This document shows positions 53,310 through 61,490 of a stretch of DNA of 64,000 nucleotides, in pieces (positions within the stretch are counted from its first letter, which is position 1; every line of letters begins with the position of its first letter). The translations under genes were made by a program, and so were the position numbers. Below the pieces are notes generated by a model. That model was not told where the DNA came from. It did no database searches and saw only the letters and a program-made list of their open reading frames with translations. The DNA comes from Pelomonas caseinilytica (GTDB lineage Bacteria > Pseudomonadota > Gammaproteobacteria > Burkholderiales > Burkholderiaceae_C): NCBI RefSeq assembly GCF_021353235.1, contig NZ_JAJTWT010000003.1, positions 248,001 through 312,000 on the forward strand, in the 5' to 3' direction.

Positions 53310-53477
53310 GGAAAGACCCCCTGAGCATGTCGCGGCGCGATGGCGCCGTCTCGTGCCCTCAAGTCTGGTGAGCATGGGCCGGCGCTGCCATTGCCGAGAG
53401 GTATGGGCCAAAAGGACGAGGCTCCAGCCTCGCCCGCGACGGGGCCGGCCGATACCATGGCCGCAGCGAGATCGCCC

Positions 53478-54227
53478 ATGAAGATTCTGTTGATCGACGA
53501 CCATCCCCTGTTCCGCGAAGGCGTGGCCCTGCTGCTCAAGCCCCTGGTGCCCGACCTGCAGACCTTGGAGGCCGGCAGCTGCGAGGAGGCCTTCGAGCTG
53601 CTCGCGCGGCGCGGCGGCGCCGACCTCGTGCTCATCGACCTCGGCCTGCCCGGCCTGTCGGGCCTGGAGGGCCTGGCGCGGCTGCGCCGCGACCATCCCG
53701 AGGTGCCGGTCGTCGTCATGTCCTCGGCCGACGACAAGGACACCGTGCTCGCCGCCCTCGATGCCGGCGCCATGGGCTTCATCCCCAAGAGTTCGACCTC
53801 GCAGGTCATGCTGGGCGCCCTGCGGCTCATCCTCGCCCGCGGCATCTACCTGCCGCCGTCGGCCTTCCTGGGGGGACGGGCGCCGCCGCCCCCATCCCCC
53901 GTCCCCGCCGCGCCCGTCCCCGCCGCAGCGTCGCCCGCGCCCGTCGAGCGCCGGCCCGCCGACCTCGGCCTGACGCCACGCCAGGCCGACGTCCTGCACC
54001 TGCTGCTGCAGGGCAAGCCCGCCAAGCTCATCGGCCGCCAGCTCAACCTGTCGCTCAGCACCGTCAAGGCCCACACCTCGGCCGTGCTGCGCGCCCTCAA
54101 CGTCACGACACGCACGCAGGCGGTGCTCGCCGCCGGGCGGCTGGGGCTGCGCTTCGACGTGCCGGCGCCGGCTCAGGAGGCGGCGGCGGAGGCCAGCGAC
54201 TCCTGCATCGCCTCCAGCAAGCGCTGA
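53478..54227 (+). CDS. NarL/LuxR-family response regulator
   Basis: The 249-residue regulator has a receiver with acidic pocket DD7-8 and phospho-acceptor Asp54 in LVLIDLGLPG, Lys in PKSSTSQVM, a long Pro/Ala-rich linker of about 30 residues, and a LuxR HTH (LTPRQADVLHLLLQGKPAKL, LSLSTVKAHTSAVLRAL). The last 55 bases overlap the convergent hybrid kinase gene. It is the likely partner of that kinase, though the kinase also has its own receiver. Confidence 0.9.
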   Translation: MKILLIDDHPLFREGVALLLKPLVPDLQTLEAGSCEEAFELLARRGGADLVLIDLGLPGLSGLEGLARLRRDHPEVPVVVMSSADDKDTVLAALDAGAMGFIPKSSTSQVMLGALRLILARGIYLPPSAFLGGRAPPPPSPVPAAPVPAAASPAPVERRPADLGLTPRQADVLHLLLQGKPAKLIGRQLNLSLSTVKAHTSAVLRALNVTTRTQAVLAAGRLGLRFDVPAPAQEAAAEASDSCIASSKR

Positions 54228-56494
54228 AGCCCGATGGGCTTGTGCAGCAGGCGCGCGCCGTGGGCGGCGGCCAGGGCCTGCAGCGCGGCGTCGGTATTGG
54301 CGGTGACGACCAGGGCCGCGATCTCGTCGTCGTAGTGGTGGCGCAGCCGGCGTATCACCTCGAAGCCGTCGCGGCCGGCGCCGAGCTGGTAGTCGGTGAC
54401 GATGAGGTCGGGCACGCGCAGATGCTGCTCCAGCTCGGCAAGCACCTCGTCGCACGAGGCGGCGGCGACGACATGGCAGTGGCTGGCGCGCAGGGCATCG
54501 ACCAGGGCCTGGGCATTCGTCGCCTCGTCGTCCACGACGACGATGAAGCGCCCCAGCAGGGCAGGTGAACCGGCCGGCGCCAGCGGCGCCAGGCGTGGCG
54601 TGCGCGTGGCCGTGCCGGACAGCGGCATCGCCAGCCGGAACACCGAGCCCCGTCCGACGCGGCTGTCCACCGCCAGGCCGTGGCCGAGGATGTGGGCGCA
54701 GCGCTGCACGATGGACAGCCCCAGCCCCAGGCCCTTTTCCGGCCCGGCGCCCGGCGCCTCGATGCGGAAGAACTCTTCGAAGATGGCCTCGCGGTAGCGC
54801 GGCTCGATGCCGGGGCCGGTGTCCCAGACCTGCAGCTCGACACTGGCGTCGCGGCGCCGGCAGCCCACCAACACCCCGCCGCGGCGCGTGTAGCGGATGG
54901 CATTGGCCACCAGGTTGCCGGCGATGCGCTCCAGCAGGGCCGCATCGCCCTTCACCACCGCGTCGCAGGGCCGCACGCGCAGCCGCAGGCCCTTCTCGGC
55001 CGCCTGCGGCGCCCAGGTCTCCTCCAGGCGGTGCAGCAGCCAGCCCAGGTCGACGTCCTCCACGTGGGCCTGCACGGCGCCGGCGTCCAGCTTGGAGATG
55101 TCCAGCAGGTTGCCGAAGAGGTTCTCCATCGTCGCGACCGAGGACTGGATCTTGGCTGCCAGCGCCAGATGCTCGGGCCGGTCGAGGCGGCTTTGCAGCA
55201 CGCCGAGCAGCAGGCTGATCGAGTGCATGGGCTGGCGCAGGTCGTGGCTGGCGGCGGCGAGGAAGCGCGTCTTGGCGGCATTGGCGCGCTCGGCCTCGTC
55301 CTTCAGGCGCGACAGCTCGTCGGCCCGCGCGGTCAGCACGTCGCGCGCCTCCGACAGCTGCGCCGTGCGTTCGGCGACCTTGGCTTCGAGGCTGGCGTAG
55401 AGCTCGCGCAGGTGCGAGGCCATCTGGTTGAAGTCCTCGGCGAGGCCTTCGATCTCGTCGTGACGCAGCTTGGGCATCGGCCCGGGCTGGCCGGCGTCGA
55501 ACTGCCCGGTCGCAATGCGTGCGGTCGTGTCGCGCAGCGCCACGATGGGCGCGGCCATGCGGCGCGCGAAGGCCACGCCCAGCACCAACGCAGCCGTGCC
55601 GCCTGCCAGCATCAGCACCAGCGTGCCGCTGAGCGTGGCCAGTGCCGGCTTGAGCGCCTCGCTGCGCGGCTGCTCGATGAAGAGCAGCCAGTCGCTGCCC
55701 GGGATTTCGCCGGCCGTCACGATGACGGGACGATGGAAGCGGTCCAGAGCGGCCAGGCCCGCAAGCCGGACCGGCGAGGCCTTGGCTTGTCGCGCCTTCC
55801 TGACCGGCTCGAGGTCCGACAGGTCGAGCCGCCCCAGCGCTTCGGTCGCACTGGAGTGGGCGATGAGGGTGCCGGCGCCGTCGACCACGTAGGCCAGGCC
55901 GCCGGCGCCGATGCGCAGCCGCGACACCACCTCGCCGAGCAGCCGCAAGTCCACGGTGGCGACGATGCTGCCCTGCCCGTCATAGGCCGCGATGCGCATC
56001 GTGGGCATCTGGGCCTGGCGGAAGTAGGTGGCGCCGCGCTGCAGCGGAGCCTCCTTCGACACGCGCAGCAACGCCGGTTCGTCCGCGCTGCGGCGCGAGC
56101 CCAGGCGCACGGGGTCGCTGCGCGAGACCATCATCTGCTCGCGACCCGAGGCGTCGAGTGCCTGCAGTTCGATGATGGCTGGCGCCAGTCGCAACAGGCG
56201 ATAGAACTCCTCGCGCCTTTGCTCCAGGCCGAAGCCTGGCTGGCCCCAGGGCAACTTGGCGATGTCGTGCAGCCCGGCCTCGATGCCGGCGATGTAGCCG
56301 CCGATCTCCCTGGCCGCGGACTCTGCCTGCACCGCCTGCAGCTCCTCCACCTGCGCCAGCGACTCGCGATAGCTGAAGAGCATCTGCACGACGCCGGACA
56401 CCAGCAGGAGCAGCAGCGTCAGCCCGCACAGCCTGAGCGCATAGCGCCGCTCCAGGGGCGACAGCCGATGCACCCGTGGCGAAGGCGCCTTCAT
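54173..56494 (-). CDS. Hybrid sensor histidine kinase with cache-like sensor and C-terminal receiver
   Basis: The 773-residue protein has a membrane helix at about 22-42, a large periplasmic dCache-like sensor, a second helix near 290-312, HAMP, coiled coil, HisKA with SHDLRQPMHSISLLLG, HATPase (GNLVANAIRYTRRGG, DTGPGIEP, GLGLGLSIVQR) and a receiver (VVDDEATN, LIVTDYQLG). The SHDLRQP form is typical of kinases that pair with LuxR-type regulators. It overlaps the upstream binding-protein gene by 4 bp, so ligand binding by that protein probably feeds the sensor. Confidence 0.9.
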   Translation of the reverse strand: MKAPSPRVHRLSPLERRYALRLCGLTLLLLLVSGVVQMLFSYRESLAQVEELQAVQAESAAREIGGYIAGIEAGLHDIAKLPWGQPGFGLEQRREEFYRLLRLAPAIIELQALDASGREQMMVSRSDPVRLGSRRSADEPALLRVSKEAPLQRGATYFRQAQMPTMRIAAYDGQGSIVATVDLRLLGEVVSRLRIGAGGLAYVVDGAGTLIAHSSATEALGRLDLSDLEPVRKARQAKASPVRLAGLAALDRFHRPVIVTAGEIPGSDWLLFIEQPRSEALKPALATLSGTLVLMLAGGTAALVLGVAFARRMAAPIVALRDTTARIATGQFDAGQPGPMPKLRHDEIEGLAEDFNQMASHLRELYASLEAKVAERTAQLSEARDVLTARADELSRLKDEAERANAAKTRFLAAASHDLRQPMHSISLLLGVLQSRLDRPEHLALAAKIQSSVATMENLFGNLLDISKLDAGAVQAHVEDVDLGWLLHRLEETWAPQAAEKGLRLRVRPCDAVVKGDAALLERIAGNLVANAIRYTRRGGVLVGCRRRDASVELQVWDTGPGIEPRYREAIFEEFFRIEAPGAGPEKGLGLGLSIVQRCAHILGHGLAVDSRVGRGSVFRLAMPLSGTATRTPRLAPLAPAGSPALLGRFIVVVDDEATNAQALVDALRASHCHVVAAASCDEVLAELEQHLRVPDLIVTDYQLGAGRDGFEVIRRLRHHYDDEIAALVVTANTDAALQALAAAHGARLLHKPIGLQRLLEAMQESLASAAAS

Positions 56495-57474
56495 CGGATG
56501 ACGAGGTCGGCGCGGCGCACCACCTCGCTGCTGATGCGCGGCAGGCGGGGATCGTCAGACACCCGCACGGCCAGTTGGAAACGTTGCGGAATCTGGATCG
56601 GGATGGAGGCTGGCGGTTCGCCCTGGAGGATGCGTGCGACGAGATCGGCCAGGGCGGGCGCCACGAAGTTCCGGTCCTGGGCATAGGACAGCTGCGCTGC
56701 CTCGTAGACATCCGGCGTATGCCCGGCGACCACCGGCTTGCCCATGTCCACCAGGCGGCGGGCGATGCGTGCGTCCAGGCTCAGCTGCGTCCTCGGCAGG
56801 CACCAGCCCTCGGCCTGGGCGGCTCGGGGCTCCTCCAGCAGCTGCAGCGCCTCTGCCACCGAGTCGGCATGGAAGAGCCGCAACGTCACGCCGTGCTCGC
56901 GGGCAACCTTCTGCATGCCGTCCAACGCCGGCCCGAGGCCGGCAAACCAATCGGTGTCGCCCAATACCGCCGCCACCTTCAGCGACGGAAAGGCGTCCAG
57001 CAGCAATTCGAGGCGCTTCACGTCCAGCTCGTCATTGATCCAGATGCCGGTGCTGGGTTCCGGGTGCTCCGCCAGCCCCGACACCACGCCCAGCTTGCGG
57101 GGATCGGACTGGCTGGAGAACACCAGTGCAGGGGCTCGCAGCACCGTCCGCAGGAACTGCGCCTGGTAGCCGTTCTGTGCCACGAACAAGCGCGGTCCTG
57201 TCGCCGCTGCCGCCCTGAGGGCTTGCGCGAACCCGGCCTCGTCGTCGGGCACCGCCAGTGCCTGCAGGCGCATCCCCGCGAAGAGTTGCGGATGGCGCTC
57301 GCGCAAGGCCGTTGCGAAGCGGTCGAAATAGGGGTCGGCCGGACCCTGGGCCAGGAATACGACGCTGGGACGCGGGTCGCCACCCGCCTGGTCGCTGCGC
57401 AGCGCGGCAAGGCACAGCGACGCCGCGGCCAGCGCCAGCGCATGAGCCAAACGGACAATGTCGGTCGCCGCCAT
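56491..57474 (-). CDS. Periplasmic ABC-type substrate-binding protein, sensor partner of the kinase
   Basis: The 327-residue protein has a signal peptide (hydrophobic to about residue 25) and the PF04392-type binding-protein fold (SVVFLAQGPADPYFDRFATA, LFVAQNGYQAQFLRTVL, ELDVKRLELLLDAFPSLKVA, VVAGHTPDVYEAAQLSYAQD). No permease or ATPase gene is nearby; instead it overlaps the hybrid kinase by 4 bp. It therefore looks like a ligand sensor, not a transport part. Ligand unknown. Confidence 0.85.
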   Translation of the reverse strand: MAATDIVRLAHALALAAASLCLAALRSDQAGGDPRPSVVFLAQGPADPYFDRFATALRERHPQLFAGMRLQALAVPDDEAGFAQALRAAAATGPRLFVAQNGYQAQFLRTVLRAPALVFSSQSDPRKLGVVSGLAEHPEPSTGIWINDELDVKRLELLLDAFPSLKVAAVLGDTDWFAGLGPALDGMQKVAREHGVTLRLFHADSVAEALQLLEEPRAAQAEGWCLPRTQLSLDARIARRLVDMGKPVVAGHTPDVYEAAQLSYAQDRNFVAPALADLVARILQGEPPASIPIQIPQRFQLAVRVSDDPRLPRISSEVVRRADLVIR

Positions 57475-57537
57475 GGGTCACTATTCTGACGAAGCGTTAC
57501 GTCCCGTAGCGTTTTCAAGCAAAGCTCAGGAGGCTCC

Positions 57538-57996
57538 ATGGAAGTTCGATATTGCTGGCTCAAGGCCGTCGCCGTGAACCGTGGACTGGATGAACGCGCC
57601 TTCGCGCTCTGGCCGGCCGACGGCGGCCTCACGGCGATGGCCGCCCCGCCTGCGCCGACCGTGGCTCCGGCGACGTCCCACGCGGCGGACGACGTCGGCG
57701 TCCTGTCCAACTGCCCCAAGTGCCCGGCACCGCCCAATGGCTTCGGCGAGGCCTTCAGCGGCATCACGCCACCGCCGCTGCCCGCGGTGCTGGCCAGCGG
57801 AGCCGTGGTCGCGCAGGGTTGGCAGGTGGAAGGTCCCAGCCAGCCGGCGCAGGACGGGCTGTCGCCCGAGTTGGTCTTCGCCTGCCGGCCGGTGGCGGGC
57901 AACCGGCAGGATGCGCTGGACTGGCTGAGCAGCCCCGAAGGCGAGGCCTGGAGCTGCGGCGCCAGGGGCGTGGTACTGCTGTCCTGCTTCAGCTGA
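57538..57996 (+). CDS. Hypothetical protein
   Basis: The 152-residue frame has a strong Shine-Dalgarno (AGGAGG, just before the ATG) and ordinary local codon use, so it is probably a real gene. I recognise no family. It has four Cys, two in NCPKCPAP, and a Pro/Ala-rich centre; no signal peptide or membrane segment. It diverges from the binding-protein gene and converges with coaX. Confidence 0.5.
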   Translation: MEVRYCWLKAVAVNRGLDERAFALWPADGGLTAMAAPPAPTVAPATSHAADDVGVLSNCPKCPAPPNGFGEAFSGITPPPLPAVLASGAVVAQGWQVEGPSQPAQDGLSPELVFACRPVAGNRQDALDWLSSPEGEAWSCGARGVVLLSCFS

Positions 57997-58015
57997 CAGC
58001 GGCGCGCGCTGCGGC

Positions 58016-58780
58016 TCAGGCCCGCGCCGCGTCGATCGCCAGCAGCCCGTCGAAGATCAGCCCTTCGACGAGCTCGTGCGGCACGTCCAGCGCGGGGGCG
58101 ACCTTCCAGCCGGCGCCGCCCGTCATCAGCAGCAGCGGAGCGCGGCCCTCGCGGGCCTGCAGCAGGCGCGCCATGCGCTCGATGGCGCCGGTGATGGCGA
58201 AGGTGCCGCCGGTGGTCAGCGCGTCGCTGGTGTTGGTGGGGAAGTCGCGCACCTCGCCGGTGGGCACGCGCAGGCCGGCGGTGCCGCCCTCCAGCGCGCG
58301 CAGCATGATGCCGTGGCCCGGCAGGATGAGGCCGCCGAGGAACTGGCCGTCGCTGGACAGCGCGTCCACCGTGACGGCGGTGCCCACCATCACCGTCAGC
58401 ACCGGCCCCACGAAGCCGCGTCGGCGTGCGTGGGCATGGGCCCCGATGACGGCCACCCAGCGGTCGGCGCCCAGCCGCGTCGGGTGGTCGTAGCCGTTGC
58501 GCACGCCGGCCGTCTCGGGCGAGGGCACGACCCAGCGGGGCACCAGGTCCCAGTGCTCCATCTGCTCTTCGACGCGCCGGCGCACGGCGTCGCCGGCGAC
58601 GTTGCTGCCCAGCATGCGCGTCGGCGGCTCCAGGTTTTGCCAGTCCTCGTCGGCCAGGCGGTCGATGTTTTCCAGGAACACCGCGCCGTGCCGCAGCGGC
58701 GCGCTGCCCGGCGTGGCGCCGTCGGGATAGACGGCCCACTTCAGCCGGGTGTTGCCGATGTCGATGGCCAGGAAGCTCAT
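58016..58780 (-). CDS. coaX: Type III pantothenate kinase
   Basis: The 254-residue enzyme has the ASKHA phosphate-1 motif [13 protein letters not shown], an adenosine-side GTAVTVDAL (catalytic Asp), and the substrate segment [20 protein letters not shown], followed by [14 protein letters not shown]. It makes 4'-phosphopantothenate, the first step of CoA synthesis. The start ATG at 58780 gives the standard [11 protein letters not shown]. Often next to birA; not so here. Confidence 0.94.
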   Translation of the reverse strand: MSFLAIDIGNTRLKWAVYPDGATPGSAPLRHGAVFLENIDRLADEDWQNLEPPTRMLGSNVAGDAVRRRVEEQMEHWDLVPRWVVPSPETAGVRNGYDHPTRLGADRWVAVIGAHAHARRRGFVGPVLTVMVGTAVTVDALSSDGQFLGGLILPGHGIMLRALEGGTAGLRVPTGEVRDFPTNTSDALTTGGTFAITGAIERMARLLQAREGRAPLLLMTGGAGWKVAPALDVPHELVEGLIFDGLLAIDAARA

Positions 58781-58895
58781 GGGGCGCCGGGGCGTGAACG
58801 ATGCCGCGAGCCTACCAGCAGCCCCTCGGCGTTTGCCTGGGGGTTTCTGCTTCAATCGGCGATCACCCCCCGCCCTGCACCCACAGGAGAACCCC

Positions 58896-60446
58896 ATGCT
58901 GCGTCGTCTGCGCATCCAAGCCCGTCTCTGGCTGGCCTTCGGTCTCATCCTCGGCATGACGGCTCTGCTGGTGGCCGTGGGCGGCTTCGGCCTGGACGTG
59001 TCGCAAAAGGCCATCCAGGGCATTACCCAGAAGCTCATCCCGGCCTCCAACATCACCGTCGCGGCCCGCAGCCACCTGCTGCAGAGCAAGGCGGCCACCT
59101 CCACCCTCGTGGCGTCCATCTTCAACAAGGACGGCATGGCGCGGGCCCGCAAGGAGTGGGACACCGCCCAGGCGGGCCTGGACAAGGCCATGGACGACTT
59201 CGGCGCCATCACCAGCGACGACAAGGGCCGCGAGGCCCTGGCCAAGTTCCGCGGCCTGATGGCCGACTACCGCAAGGCCGTCAAGCCGGTGGCCGACAAG
59301 ATCGCCGCCGATGGCTTCGCCGACGCCCAGGCCGCCTTCGAGGACATGAAGTCCGCCGACGCCGCCTACGACCCGGCCCTGGCCATGCTCACCAACATCG
59401 AGGGCGACCTGAGGAAGCGCGGCGACGAGGTCTTCGCCAAGGTGGACAGCCTCGTCAGCCGCGTCTTCGTCGGCTTCCTCGTTGCCTTCGTCGTCTGCGT
59501 TGCCATCGGCAGCGCGCTGGCGGTGCGGATCTCGCGCTCCATCATCGGCCCGCTGACGGAGGCCAAGCGCTTTGCCGAGCGCATGGCCGATGGCGACCTG
59601 TCGCGCGCGCCCGAGGTGCGCGGCAGCGACGAATCGGCCGAGATGATGCAGGCCCTGGCGGCCATGCAGCGCTCGTTGTCGGGCATCGTCGGGCAGGTGC
59701 GCGAGTCGGCCGAGAGCATCCAGGTCGCCTCCAGCGAGGTCGCCAGCGGCAACATGGACCTGTCCCAGCGCACCGAGCAGACGGCGTCCAACCTGCAGCA
59801 GGCCGCGAGCGCCGTGGCCGAGCTGACCGGCACCGTCCACCAGAGCGCCGACGCGGCCATGACGGCCAAGCAGCTCGCCGGCACCGCCGCCGAGACAGCC
59901 GGCCGCGGCGGCGAGGTGGTGTCGCGCGTGGTGAGCACCATGGGCGAGATCAATGGCGCCAGCCGCAAGATCGCCGACATCATCGGCGTCATCGACGGCA
60001 TCGCCTTCCAGACCAATATCCTGGCGCTGAACGCCGCCGTCGAGGCCGCGCGGGCCGGCGAGCAGGGCCGCGGCTTCGCCGTCGTGGCCGGCGAGGTGCG
60101 CTCGCTCGCGCAGCGCAGCGCCGAGGCGGCGCGCGAGATCAAGGCCCTCATCAACGCCAGCGTCGAACGGGTCGAGGCCGGCACCGGCCTCGTCAACGAT
60201 GCCGGCGCGACCATGACCGACATCGTCGGCTCGGTGCAGCGGGTGGCGGACATCATCGGCGAGATCAGCGCCGCGGCCGCGGAGCAGAGCCAGGGCATCG
60301 CCCAGGTCAATGGCACCGTGACGGAGCTGGACCAGATGACCCAGCAGAACGCTGCGCTGGTGGAGGAGTCCGCGGCGGCGGCTCAGTCGCTCAAGGAGCA
60401 GGCGGTGCGCCTGGCGGGGCTGGTGAGCAGCTTCAAGCTCAGTTGA
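58896..60446 (+). CDS. Methyl-accepting chemotaxis protein
   Basis: The 516-residue receptor has two membrane helices (about 10-30 and 190-210), a periplasmic sensor of about 155 residues, HAMP, and the conserved hairpin tip [20 protein letters not shown]. The methylation segments [20 protein letters not shown] and [20 protein letters not shown] bracket the tip, as in Tsr-class receptors. It has no C-terminal CheR pentapeptide. The ATG at 58896 follows AGGAGA by a few bases. Ligand unknown. Confidence 0.94.
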   Translation: MLRRLRIQARLWLAFGLILGMTALLVAVGGFGLDVSQKAIQGITQKLIPASNITVAARSHLLQSKAATSTLVASIFNKDGMARARKEWDTAQAGLDKAMDDFGAITSDDKGREALAKFRGLMADYRKAVKPVADKIAADGFADAQAAFEDMKSADAAYDPALAMLTNIEGDLRKRGDEVFAKVDSLVSRVFVGFLVAFVVCVAIGSALAVRISRSIIGPLTEAKRFAERMADGDLSRAPEVRGSDESAEMMQALAAMQRSLSGIVGQVRESAESIQVASSEVASGNMDLSQRTEQTASNLQQAASAVAELTGTVHQSADAAMTAKQLAGTAAETAGRGGEVVSRVVSTMGEINGASRKIADIIGVIDGIAFQTNILALNAAVEAARAGEQGRGFAVVAGEVRSLAQRSAEAAREIKALINASVERVEAGTGLVNDAGATMTDIVGSVQRVADIIGEISAAAAEQSQGIAQVNGTVTELDQMTQQNAALVEESAAAAQSLKEQAVRLAGLVSSFKLS

Positions 60447-60449
60447 GGC

Positions 60450-60587
60450 TCATCGCGGGCGCTCCATGCGCCGCGGCGGGACGAGGGTGGACAGGCCCGG
60501 CGCGGACGACATCGGCGCGGGCGATTCGAGACCGGGGGCCTGGGCGGTGCCGGCCCGGAGGGCGGCGGCAGGCGGAGGCAACTTCAT
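60450..60587 (-). CDS. Possible small protein of 45 residues downstream of cobA
   Basis: A short frame starts at ATG 60587 behind AAGGAAG and ends 3 bases from the chemoreceptor stop. The peptide (MKLPPPAAALRAGTAQAPGL at its start) is rich in Pro, Ala and Arg. It lies 123 bp past the cobA stop. High GC makes chance frames likely, so this is weak. Confidence 0.2.
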   Translation of the reverse strand: MKLPPPAAALRAGTAQAPGLESPAPMSSAPGLSTLVPPRRMERPR

Positions 60588-60710
60588 TGCAGGCTTCCTT
60601 GTGGATGGGGCCGGCAGTGTGCGTCGCGGCGCGCGGCGGCGCCATCCTCGGGTGGGGGATGAGGCGATGTCCGGTTTTGCGCAGGCGTCCCGCGCGAGGG
60701 ACGGTGCGCT

Positions 60711-61490
60711 TCAGCCGGCCATCACTTCCCTGCCGTCACCCATAACTTCGGGCCATTGCTGCAGCGCCGCGGCGTGGGCGGCCACCTCGCCGACGACCAG
60801 CAGGGCGGGGCTCGCCAGGCCCTCGCGGGCGATGCAGTCGGGCAGGCCGGCCAGCGTCGTCACCGCGTGGCGCTGCCGGGTCGTGTGAGCGGCGCTGACG
60901 ACGGCGGCGGGCAGCTCGGCCCGCAGGCCGGCGGCGAGCAGTCTGGCGGTGATGTCGGCGGCGCGGGCCACGCCCATGTAGATCACGAGGGTCAGGCCGG
61001 TGCGCGCCAGGGCCGCCCAGTCCGGCTCGGCGCGGCCTTCGCCGGGATGGCCGGTGACGAGGATGACGCCGGGCGAGGCGCGGCGGTCCGTCACCGGGAT
61101 GCCCACCGCTGCCGGGCCGGCGATGCCGCTCGTCAGGCCGCTGACGACCTCGACCTCCAGCCCCGCCTCGCGCAGCGCGTCGACCTCCTCGCCGCCGCGG
61201 CCGAAGACGAAGGGGTCGCCGCCCTTGAGCCGCACCACGCGATGGCCGGCGCGGGCCTCGCGGATCATCAGTTCGTGGATGAAGCGCTGGTCCGTGCTGA
61301 TGCAGCCGCCGCGCTTGCCGACGCGCAGCAGCCGCCCCTTGACGAGGGCGAGCACGCGCGGGTCGACGAGGTCGTCGGCCAGCACGACATCGGCGGCCTC
61401 GATGCGCCGGAGCGCGCGCACGGTCAGCAGTTCGGGGTCGCCGGGGCCGGCGCCGACGAGGGAGACGACGGGAGCGTGGTTGGCGGTCAT
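60711..61490 (-). CDS. cobA: Uroporphyrinogen-III C-methyltransferase
   Basis: The 259-residue SUMT has the SAM-binding start SLVGAGPGDPELLTVRA, KRGGCISTDQRFIHEL, RLKGGDPFVFGRGGEEVDAL, and GVARAADITARLLAAG. It methylates uroporphyrinogen III to precorrin-2, the first step to siroheme, the cofactor of assimilatory nitrite reductase. It is the stand-alone methyltransferase without the CysG-type oxidase part. Start overlaps the nasA stop by 4 bp (ATGA), so it belongs to the nitrate-assimilation operon. Confidence 0.93.
   Translation of the reverse strand: MTANHAPVVSLVGAGPGDPELLTVRALRRIEAADVVLADDLVDPRVLALVKGRLLRVGKRGGCISTDQRFIHELMIREARAGHRVVRLKGGDPFVFGRGGEEVDALREAGLEVEVVSGLTSGIAGPAAVGIPVTDRRASPGVILVTGHPGEGRAEPDWAALARTGLTLVIYMGVARAADITARLLAAGLRAELPAAVVSAAHTTRQRHAVTTLAGLPDCIAREGLASPALLVVGEVAAHAAALQQWPEVMGDGREVMAG

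Noticed and set aside
58076..60745. Plus-strand open frame (about 889 residues) across coaX and the chemoreceptor
   Set aside because: Antisense to coaX and out of frame with the chemoreceptor, both of which are clear genes.
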